From Sphingomonas sp. (lineage in GTDB: Bacteria > Pseudomonadota > Alphaproteobacteria > Sphingomonadales > Sphingomonadaceae), in NCBI RefSeq assembly GCF_026460985.1, contig NZ_JAPKNM010000054.1, positions 1 through 50,723 of the forward strand: 50,723 nucleotides of DNA, given 5' to 3'. Below, in pieces: positions 25,848 to 32,515 of this stretch (position 1 is the first letter of the stretch; every line of letters starts with the position of its first letter). The notes under the pieces are model-generated. The model did not search any database and was not told the origin of the DNA. It was given only the letters and a program-made list of their open reading frames with translations. A program made the position numbers and the translations under genes.

Positions 25848-26585
25848 AGTGTGCCGCTTGCCGTTCGTCTAATCAAAATGCTCCGCGCGCCAGACGTTCC
25901 CGCCACGGCGCCGGTTCCGGCCGCGCCGGAGACCGTGCTGCGGACGGCACAGCCGATCGTTTGACCCTGGTTGACCCAAATTGACTCGATCGCAGGGTTT
26001 TCGGTCGGAAGCGGCGGGTTTGCGCCGGGGAAACGGCGGGTTCGCGCCCGTGAAGCGACAATCGCGCGCCGCATGGGCGCCGCGCAAGCCACAGACACGC
26101 GGCGCCGGCGCGACACCTGCGCGCCCCGCATGCGCCCGGGTTGCGCCGATCACGCTTCGACTTGCGGCACATGCGCCATGCCCGCGCGATACCGACGCGA
26201 CACCGCGTAATGACGGAGGATTCTGCCGCTTGCCCATGGCCAGAACAGAAGCAGATCAAATCCTACTTTGCCAGCGCCTTACGTGTCGGTGAGTTGAGGA
26301 GAAGCGGGTTCAGGCGCTGGCACTAGGTTGTATCGACATTCAGGCGAGCGAGGCCTTTCAATCCTCCCCCGCCAGGGGGAGGTGGCGCCGAAGGCGTCGG
26401 AGGGGGAGGTAAGCAGCGTCCTCTCTAATGGAGCGCAGTGATTCCGCCCCCTCCGTCACGCTGCGCGTGCCACCTCCCCCTGGCGGGGGAGGATAAAGAA
26501 GGCTGAATGTTGATATGACCTAACAGGCTCGGCCACGCATCCCGAAGCAAGGCTGAATGTCAATTCAACCTAAGAGTCTGATGTA
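25848..26585 (+). other. Gene-poor stretch between small unknown gene and short ORF
   Basis: No convincing gene is seen in these 738 bases; the open frames present are GC-rich and low in complexity. It holds three TTGAC units at 25961, 25971 and 25981, spaced exactly 10 bp. A nine-base unit CGGCGGGTT repeats at 26012 and 26034. From 26324 a MITE-like palindromic element follows, listed separately, and a third copy of its end lies at 26551-26572. Confidence 0.7.
26324..26522. repeat. MITE-like element with about 21-bp imperfect ends
   Basis: The outer ends 26324-26344 and 26501-26522 are inverted copies of a unit close to GGCTGAATGTYRATWYRACC followed by TA. Inside lies a second palindrome: 26362-26386 is nearly mirrored by 26471-26493 (CCTCCCCCGCCAGGGGGAGG on the left). 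There is no coding capacity. A third copy of the outer end stands alone at 26551-26572 in the same orientation as the right end, 50 bp away. The structure resembles a small non-autonomous transposon with a nested GC-rich repeat. Confidence 0.65.
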
Positions 26586-26753
26586 TCAAGCAGCAGGCCC
26601 AAATTTTCGATCCCAGCGTTCCTCGATTTCCTTGTCGGTCATCAATGGCGGGACGATCGATTCGTCCTCGGTGAGCAATCCGTTCCAAATGCCGAGCGTC
26701 GCAAGCCGACGAGCAACGATCTGCGCCTTCTTCGCTTGCGTCTTTTCCGTCAT
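26586..26753 (-). CDS. Short unknown protein, 55 aa
   Basis: A small frame that looks coding in composition. It starts MTEKTQAKKAQIVARRLATL, continues with GIWNGLLTEDESIVPPLM, and ends with TDKEIEERWDRKFGPAA. The middle has an amphipathic helix pattern and the end is strongly charged, unlike the shadow frames on the same bases. There is no strong ribosome site before the ATG. Local GC is lower than in neighbouring genes. It could be a small antitoxin-like or orphan protein, or a remnant of a larger gene. No function can be assigned. Confidence 0.45.
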   Translation of the reverse strand: MTEKTQAKKAQIVARRLATLGIWNGLLTEDESIVPPLMTDKEIEERWDRKFGPAA

Positions 26754-26835
26754 GCCGACACGCTAGGTTGGCCAAGCTACCTGGTCAAACGCTCCACGCT
26801 TTATTCGGGAAGCGCCAGCGGCTAGGCGCTTCACC

Positions 26836-28056
26836 ATGGAACGTTCCCCGCTCGCCCTACCCTTCCCCGATCTCCCCGCCATCCCGGGCGTGACACCACG
26901 TATCGCCCGTGCGCGCTACAAGACCTGGGATCGCTGCGACCTGACCTTCGTCACGCTCGACGCCGACACCGCGGTGGCGGGCGTGCTCACGCAGAGCCGC
27001 TGCCCTTCGCCCGAAGTGGAATGGTGCCGCAAGGCGTTGGTGCTCGGCCAGGCGCGGGCGCTGGTGGTCAATGCCGGCAACTCCAACGCCTTCACCGGCG
27101 ATCGCGGGCGCGCCGCGGTCGAGAATCTCGCGGCCAAGACCGCGCAGCATCTCGGCTGCGAGCCTTCGGACGTCTTCCTCGCCTCGACCGGGGTGATCGG
27201 CGTCCCCCTGCCGATCGACAAGAGCGAGGCCGGGCTCGCCGCCGCCTTCACGGCCGAGCCGTGCAGTTGGGAGGACGCCGCCGCGACGATCATGACCACC
27301 GACACCTTCGCCAAGGCGGCGGTGACGACCGCGGTGGTGGACGGGCGCACGGTCAATCTGGTCGGGATCATCAAGGGCTCGGGGATGATCGCGCCGGACA
27401 TGGCGACGATGCTGGGTTTCGTCTTCACCGACGCCGCAGTTGCGCCCGAGTTTCTACAGGCGGCGCTGAACGACGCCAATCGCAGGAGTTTCTCCTGCAT
27501 CACCGTCGACGGCGACACCTCGACGAGCGATACGATCCTCGCCTTCGCCACCGGCAAGGCGGGCAACGCACCGCTGACGGGCGACGATGACGCCGGCGCC
27601 GATGCCTTCCGCGCCGCATTGGCCGATCTCTGCCACCAGCTCGCCCTGCTCGTCGTCCGCGACGGCGAGGGCGCGCAGAAGCTGATCGAGATCATTGTCG
27701 AGGGCGCCGAGAGCGACCGCAGCGCGCACCGCATCGCCATGTCGATCGCCAATTCGCCGCTGGTGAAGACCGCGATCGCCGGCGAGGACGCGAACTGGGG
27801 CCGCGTCGTCATGGCAGTGGGCAAGGCCGGCGAGCCCGCCGAGCGCGACAAGCTCGCGATCCGCTTCGGCACGACGCAGGTGGCGCGGGGCGGCCTCGCG
27901 GTCGCGGGCTATGACGAGGCGCCGGTCGCCGCGCATCTCAAGGGCCAGGAGATCGAGATCGGCGTCGAGCTCGGCCTGGGCGAAGGCCGCGCCACCGTCT
28001 GGACCTGCGACCTCACCCACGGCTACATCTCGATCAACGCCGATTATCGGAGCTGA
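26836..28056 (+). CDS. argJ: Glutamate N-acetyltransferase / amino-acid acetyltransferase
   Basis: A 406-aa bifunctional ornithine acetyltransferase. It moves the acetyl group from N-acetylornithine to glutamate in the cyclic arginine pathway and may also use acetyl-CoA. The self-cleavage site and nucleophile are in KGSGMIAPDMATMLGF, with Thr191 becoming the N-terminus of the beta chain. NAGNSNAFTG, ASTGVIGVPLP and the C-terminal THGYISINADYRS are family stretches. It is followed after 3 bp by a GFA-type gene in the same direction. Confidence 0.96.
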   Translation: MERSPLALPFPDLPAIPGVTPRIARARYKTWDRCDLTFVTLDADTAVAGVLTQSRCPSPEVEWCRKALVLGQARALVVNAGNSNAFTGDRGRAAVENLAAKTAQHLGCEPSDVFLASTGVIGVPLPIDKSEAGLAAAFTAEPCSWEDAAATIMTTDTFAKAAVTTAVVDGRTVNLVGIIKGSGMIAPDMATMLGFVFTDAAVAPEFLQAALNDANRRSFSCITVDGDTSTSDTILAFATGKAGNAPLTGDDDAGADAFRAALADLCHQLALLVVRDGEGAQKLIEIIVEGAESDRSAHRIAMSIANSPLVKTAIAGEDANWGRVVMAVGKAGEPAERDKLAIRFGTTQVARGGLAVAGYDEAPVAAHLKGQEIEIGVELGLGEGRATVWTCDLTHGYISINADYRS

Positions 28057-28059
28057 GCG

Positions 28060-28473
28060 ATGGAAGGCGGCTGCCTCTGCGGTGCCGTGCGCTACCAGCT
28101 GAAATCCGAGCCGTTCGACGGCGGCTGGTGCCATTGCCGCACCTGCCAACTCAACTCGGGCAGCCCCGCCATGGCGTTCGCCAGCGTGCCGGTCGGCGAT
28201 TTCGTGTTCACCCGGGGCGCGGAACTGGTCGGCACCGTCGCGTCGAGCGACTTCGGCCACCGCCGCTTCTGCACCCGGTGCGGCACGCCCTTCCTGATGC
28301 AGGTCGACCATCAGCCCGAGACGGTGGACTTCAGCATCGCAACGCTGGACGAACCCGACGCGGTGGTCCCGGGCTTCCACATCTTCCACGCCAGCCGCAT
28401 CGCCTGGGCCGAGCCGGGCGACGACCTCCCCCGCCACGCGCGGTTCCGACCGGACACGCGCGGGCTTTCCTAG
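28060..28473 (+). CDS. GFA-family (Zn-binding, CENP-V/GFA domain) protein
   Basis: A 137-aa cytoplasmic protein. Cysteine pairs that bind zinc are visible: C5 and C7 in GGCLCGAVRY, then CHCRTCQ near residue 25, and CTRCGTPF near residue 75. This is the glutathione-dependent formaldehyde-activating enzyme (GFA) fold. Most such proteins have no proven substrate; the name does not prove glutathione-formaldehyde chemistry. The gene lies three bases after argJ and probably shares its transcript. An inverted repeat element follows. Confidence 0.9.
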   Translation: MEGGCLCGAVRYQLKSEPFDGGWCHCRTCQLNSGSPAMAFASVPVGDFVFTRGAELVGTVASSDFGHRRFCTRCGTPFLMQVDHQPETVDFSIATLDEPDAVVPGFHIFHASRIAWAEPGDDLPRHARFRPDTRGLS

Positions 28474-28491
28474 GGATCGACAGCCAGCTTT

Positions 28492-28634
28492 CCCCTCCCT
28501 GCAAGGGAGGGGTTAGGGGTGGGTAGCGTTGGACGAGGCTCGATGCCTCGTCTGACGCTTCTTCGCTGGGCGATGAGTCTTTTGGGCGCGCAGACGCGCG
28601 CACCCACCCCCACCCCCTCCCTTGCAGGGAGGGG
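28492..28634. repeat. Palindromic intergenic element, copy 1
   Basis: Each end is a small hairpin of the form CCCTCCCTGCAAGGGAGGG; the two ends are inverted. In the middle is GACGAGGCTCGATGCCTCGTC, here a short palindrome around 28530-28551. The inner part next to the right end (GCGCGCAGACGCGCGC) recurs, inverted, in copy 2 at 31561-31709. It lies between two converging genes. No coding capacity. Confidence 0.8.
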
Positions 28635-28647
28635 CGTAACTGGCGCG

Positions 28648-30576
28648 CTAAATCTCCCCCGTCAGAGTCAGGGTCAGGACGCGCTTGTTGTTGAAGGTGA
28701 AGAGCCCGGCATTGCTCGCGCTCCACACGAACTTGTCGAACAGGTTGGTGACGCGCGCGCGAACGGTGAGCGGCTGGCCGTCGACGGTGAAGCGCTGGCG
28801 CAGCCCGGCCTGGAAGATCGCGTAGCTGGGCAGCGTCGCGCTGTTGTCGCGGTTGGCGTAGCGCTCGCCGCGGAAGCTCACGCCGCCGTCGATCGCCAGC
28901 CCCTCCACGCCGGGCACGCGCCAGGTGAGGTTGGCGAGGGCCATCAGCTCGGGCCGGCCGATCGGGTGCGATCCGATCACGCCGCTGTCGACCAGCTCGC
29001 CGCTGATCCGCGCGTCGAGCCAGGTGGCGCCGAGCACGGCGCTCAGCCGTTCGGTGATCGGCCCGGCGAGCGACAGCTCCACGCCCCGGTGCCGCACCTC
29101 GCCGACGAAGCCGTAGATGCCGCTCGCGTCGAGCCCGGGCAGGGGCTTGGCGAGGTCGAACAGCCCCGCGATCAGCGCCGGCCCGCCGGGGAAGCGATAT
29201 TTCAGCCCGAGCTCGGCCTGGCGCGAGAGCGCCGCGGGTAGCACCGCGCCGCGATTGACCGCATTGCCCGGCGCTACGCCCGATTCCTCGAGCCCGCGGG
29301 CGTAGCTGGCGAAGGCCGTGAGATCGGAGGTGATGCCGCCGGTGATCGAGGCGCTGTAGAGCCAGGGTCGCGTCGTCTCGCGCGTGGTGGTGCCGTCGAG
29401 CGCGCGCACCGTCTTGGTATATTCGGCGCGCTGGACGTCGGCGCGGAGCTCGGCGGCGCTGCCGATCGACAGGCGGTAGCCGAGCCCGCCGGCCCATTGC
29501 CCGACCGTGTCGCGCTTGCGCCGCGGATCGATGGCGAAGGCCGGGCGCGGGACCGCCACCGGCGCGTCGACATCGGGGAACAGCACGACCGGCAGCGCCG
29601 TGCCCGGCCCCATCACGTTCAGGCTGTCGCGGCGGCGGACCATGGCGATGAGGCGGTGCTGGAGCGATCCGGTGGCGAAGCTCTTCGCGGCGGTGACTTC
29701 CGACGAGATCGAGCGGTACCGCTCGTCGCCAAAGGCCTGGGCGATCTCCTCGACCGGGCCGCCGCCCGCGGGGAAGCGCACCAGGTTGAAATAGGTCCGC
29801 TGGTCCTCGACTCCCGAGAAGAACGCCGACGCGCCGAAGCGCCATCCCTTCCCCGCCTCGACATCGGCGATGAGCCCCGCCTGGGTGGTCTCGGTGCGCT
29901 GCTCCATCCAGGGTTGCGAGCGCTCGGGGCCGCGCACCACCTCTGGTGGCGGCGCACCATTGGCGGTGGCGAACACGGTGTCGCCGCCGCGCTCGTACCA
30001 GGTCCGACCATAGAGGGCGGTCAGCGCGACGCCCGGTAGCGGCGACCAGCGTGGCACGACCCCCACGGTGAAGAAATCGCCGCCGGTGCCGTCGGTATAG
30101 TCCTGCAGCGGATTGAGCTGGACCGAGCCGACGACCCCGAGCGTCCCGTCGGCCGATGCCGCGGTGACGCGCGTCGAAAGCACCGGCCCGCTGCCGCCCC
30201 ACCAGCCCGCCTCGATCCGCCCGCGCGTGCCGGGCTCCATGTCGGGCAGGTCGTATTGCACCACCCCAGAGGGCGCGGCGAAATCGGTGCGCAGGCCGTT
30301 GGCGCCGACGCGGATCGCGGTGCCGTCGATCAGGGTCAGCGGCAGCCCCGCGGCGCGGACGAAATAATGGTCCTCGATCCGGTAATTGCCCGCGCTCTGC
30401 AGGTCGAAGCCGCGCACCTCGCTTTCGCTGTAGAGCCCGACATCCTCGATCCCCACGCGGCGGCCGAACGCGTCGTCGGCGGCGCGGACGACGTCGCGGC
30501 CCTGCGGCGCCGGCGCCTGCTGGGCGAGCGCCTGGGGCGCGGCGAGCAGCGATAGACAACAGAGGGAAATACGCAT
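28648..30576 (-). CDS. TonB-dependent receptor (siderophore-type)
   Basis: A 642-aa outer-membrane receptor. ATG 30576 is preferred over 30660, because it starts the signal peptide MRISLCCLSLLAAPQALAQQ directly. The plug has YSESEVRGFDLQSAGNYRIE in part, then DGTAIRVGANGLRTDFA. The barrel shows typical alternating strands; NLFDKFVWS near the C-terminus is the usual last-strand region, though the end is TLTGEI rather than a terminal Phe. A barrel motif GLEESGVAPGNAVNRG resembles siderophore receptors. The gene is divergent from a LytTR regulator with a 139-bp gap that contains two palindromes. Confidence 0.88.
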   Translation of the reverse strand: MRISLCCLSLLAAPQALAQQAPAPQGRDVVRAADDAFGRRVGIEDVGLYSESEVRGFDLQSAGNYRIEDHYFVRAAGLPLTLIDGTAIRVGANGLRTDFAAPSGVVQYDLPDMEPGTRGRIEAGWWGGSGPVLSTRVTAASADGTLGVVGSVQLNPLQDYTDGTGGDFFTVGVVPRWSPLPGVALTALYGRTWYERGGDTVFATANGAPPPEVVRGPERSQPWMEQRTETTQAGLIADVEAGKGWRFGASAFFSGVEDQRTYFNLVRFPAGGGPVEEIAQAFGDERYRSISSEVTAAKSFATGSLQHRLIAMVRRRDSLNVMGPGTALPVVLFPDVDAPVAVPRPAFAIDPRRKRDTVGQWAGGLGYRLSIGSAAELRADVQRAEYTKTVRALDGTTTRETTRPWLYSASITGGITSDLTAFASYARGLEESGVAPGNAVNRGAVLPAALSRQAELGLKYRFPGGPALIAGLFDLAKPLPGLDASGIYGFVGEVRHRGVELSLAGPITERLSAVLGATWLDARISGELVDSGVIGSHPIGRPELMALANLTWRVPGVEGLAIDGGVSFRGERYANRDNSATLPSYAIFQAGLRQRFTVDGQPLTVRARVTNLFDKFVWSASNAGLFTFNNKRVLTLTLTGEI

Positions 30577-30654
30577 GGTCCACGGTCCTTTCCTTCGCCC
30601 CTCGGCCGCCGAAATCCCGCAGCGGCGCAGGCTTCGGGAGCGGATTGGGACGAA

Positions 30655-30684
30655 CGTCACGCCCGCGTGACGAACGGCCGTTCG
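30655..30684. promoter_or_regulatory. Two adjoining palindromes in the receptor/LytTR divergent promoter
   Basis: CGTCACGC (30655-30662) and GCGTGACG (30665-30672) are perfect inverted halves with a two-base centre. They share two bases with a perfect 14-bp palindrome, CGAACGGCCGTTCG (30671-30684). The pair lies between the two divergent starts, 32 bp from the LytTR ATG. They look like operator sites. Whether the LytTR protein binds them is not known; LytTR sites are usually direct repeats. Confidence 0.5.
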
Positions 30685-30715
30685 CGCGCGCGCACGGGTG
30701 CGCTATCCTGCGCGC

Positions 30716-31549
30716 ATGGCGACAAGGCCCCGCGAGTCGATTTCGGACCTGAGCATCTCCGGCACCGGCGCCGCGGTGCTGGCCGGTCTCGCCTTCCTGC
30801 TCGGCTATGGCGTGCGCGGCGGCGAGAGCGTGCCCGCGCCGCGATCGGCCGCGCCGAATCCCGAGGGCGATTTCACCGTCGCGCTGATCTGGGGCACGCT
30901 GATCACGCTCGCCTGGGTGTTCCGCGACCGGCTGCGCGAGGCGATGCTGGCGCCGCAGCGCTCGCGCCTCCTGCTCGTCGCGCTCGCCTTCGTGCCGGTC
31001 GGCATCGCCGATGCGCTGACCGCGCAGATACTGGCCGCGCCGGTCGATCCCAGCTGCGCCCTTCCCTCCGCCTCACCGCTTTCGGACTTCCTGCCGCGGG
31101 TGGCGATCCTGGGCACGACGATGCTGCTGGTGCTGCTGGCATGGGAGCAGCACCTGACCGCGCAACTGCGCCGCACGCCGCGGTTCGAGCCGGCGCCGAC
31201 GCCGCCCACGCCCACGCCCGCCGCGCCCGGCGAATGGCTCGATTTCCCCGAATCGCCCTTGCTCCGCGTCCGCGCCGACGATGTCGTGCTGATCCGCTCG
31301 GCGGGCAATTACAGCGAGATCGTCGCGCATGGCCGCGCGCATCTCGTCCGCGCGACCCTCAGCGAGCTTTCCGACCGGCTCGCGCCATTGGGCTTCGTGC
31401 GCGTCCACCGCCAGACGGTGATCAATGCGCGCAACGTCCGCCAGGTCTGCCGCGACGGCGCCGGACGCGCGCTGATCCACCTCGCCTGCGGCAATGCCGT
31501 ACCCGTCGGCCGCCGCTACATGGGGGCGATCGACGCGCTGACGCGGTAG
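30716..31549 (+). CDS. Membrane-anchored LytTR transcription regulator
   Basis: A 277-aa protein. Four hydrophobic segments cover roughly residues 18-32, 53-70, 85-104 and 128-143, followed by a Pro/Thr-rich linker (PTPPTPTPAAPG). The LytTR DNA-binding domain spans about 180-275, with VLIRSAGNYSEI, the segment GFVRVHRQTVINARNV and VPVGRRYM. Start 30716 is chosen as the last Met before the first helix; 30698 is possible. Membrane LytTR proteins of this sort are common beside TonB receptor genes in sphingomonads. It probably controls the divergent receptor; that is inferred from position. Confidence 0.87.
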   Translation: MATRPRESISDLSISGTGAAVLAGLAFLLGYGVRGGESVPAPRSAAPNPEGDFTVALIWGTLITLAWVFRDRLREAMLAPQRSRLLLVALAFVPVGIADALTAQILAAPVDPSCALPSASPLSDFLPRVAILGTTMLLVLLAWEQHLTAQLRRTPRFEPAPTPPTPTPAAPGEWLDFPESPLLRVRADDVVLIRSAGNYSEIVAHGRAHLVRATLSELSDRLAPLGFVRVHRQTVINARNVRQVCRDGAGRALIHLACGNAVPVGRRYMGAIDALTR

Positions 31550-31560
31550 ACATTCTTACG

Positions 31561-31709
31561 CCCCTCCCTGGAAGGGAGGGGTCGGGGGTGGGTGCGCGCG
31601 TCTGCGCGCCTAAGAGACTCTCCAGCACCCTCGCAAAACAGCGACGACCGCGGCATCGAGCCGCGTCGTCGCTAAACCCACCCCTATCCCCTCCCTTTCA
31701 GGGAGGGGG
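31561..31709. repeat. Palindromic intergenic element, copy 2
   Basis: It begins CCCCTCCCTGGAAGGGAGGG and ends with a matching inverted hairpin around 31688-31709. Its left inner part (GTGCGCGCGTCTGCGCGCC) is the reverse complement of the right inner part of copy 1. A central palindrome reads CGACGACCGCGGCATCGAGC in part, near 31649-31670. It lies between the converging LytTR and SUMT genes. Confidence 0.8.
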
Positions 31710-31735
31710 AGGAAATGGCTACGCCGCCAGTCCCG

Positions 31736-32515
31736 TCAGATCTGCGCCTTGGCCGCCATGAGCGGGGCGGCTGCCGTTTCGTCCTGGCGCACCGCCTCGC
31801 CGACGAGGATCAGCGTGGGCTTGCCTTCGGTCACCGCCTGCACCGCGAGCGGCAGCAGATCCAGCCGAGTGCGCAGGCAGCGCTCGCTCGGCAGGCTGAC
31901 GTCGCAGGCGATCAGCACCGGAGTCTTCGGGTTGAGCCCGTGCGCGATGAGATTGCGGCTGATGTCGCCCGCCGCCGAGCGGCCCATGTAGAAGGCGGTG
32001 GTGCAGCCGGAATCGGCGAGCTGCGCCCAGTCGAGATCGAGCGGCTCGCCGGCGCGGGCATGCGCGGTGACGAACTGCACCCGCCGCGCCAGTCCGCGCA
32101 GCGACAGCGAGATGCCGGCCGAGGCGGCGGCCGCGCTGGCGGCGGTCACCCCGGGGCAGATCCGCGCGCGGACGCCGACTTCGGCGAGCGCCGCGACTTC
32201 CTCCATCGAGCGCCCGAACATCGAGGGATCGCCGCCCTTCAGCCGCACCACGCGCTCGCCCGCCAGCGCCGCCTCGACGAGCAGGTCGTTGATCGAATCC
32301 TGGTCCTTCGAATGCCGGCCGGAGCGCTTGCCCACCGGCACCTTCCGCACATGCGCCGGGATCAGCGCCAGCACGCCTTCACCCACCAGCGCGTCGTAGA
32401 ACACCACGCTCGCGGCGCCCAGCAGGCGCTCGGCCTTGCGGGTCAGCAGGTCGGGGTCGCCGGGTCCCGCGCCGACCAGCCAGACTTCGCCGAGCCCGAT
32501 GAGATCATCCTGCAT
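31736..32515 (-). CDS. cobA: Uroporphyrinogen-III C-methyltransferase (SUMT)
   Basis: A 259-aa enzyme that methylates uroporphyrinogen III twice to precorrin-2, the entry to sirohaem. Motifs: VWLVGAGPGDPDLLT at the start, VVFYDALV, VRLKGGDPSMFGR (the GGDP SAM-site region), and FYMGRSAA. ATG 32515 is preferred; a GTG at 32524 is an alternative. Either start overlaps the nasA stop, so it is the last gene of the nirB-nirD-nasA unit. Its job here is clearly to supply sirohaem to the nitrite reductase NirB. It has no CysG-type N-terminal dehydrogenase/ferrochelatase part, so that must come from elsewhere. Confidence 0.94.
   Translation of the reverse strand: MQDDLIGLGEVWLVGAGPGDPDLLTRKAERLLGAASVVFYDALVGEGVLALIPAHVRKVPVGKRSGRHSKDQDSINDLLVEAALAGERVVRLKGGDPSMFGRSMEEVAALAEVGVRARICPGVTAASAAAASAGISLSLRGLARRVQFVTAHARAGEPLDLDWAQLADSGCTTAFYMGRSAAGDISRNLIAHGLNPKTPVLIACDVSLPSERCLRTRLDLLPLAVQAVTEGKPTLILVGEAVRQDETAAAPLMAAKAQI

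Noticed and set aside
25869..26237. Minus-strand frame of 122 aa in the gene-poor stretch
   Set aside because: Arg/Pro/Gly-rich with no structure pattern or ribosome site; likely random open frame in GC-rich DNA.
28492..28634. CRISPR array
   Set aside because: The repeats here and in the other intergenic regions are palindromic pairs, not regularly spaced units with unique spacers, and no cas genes are present.
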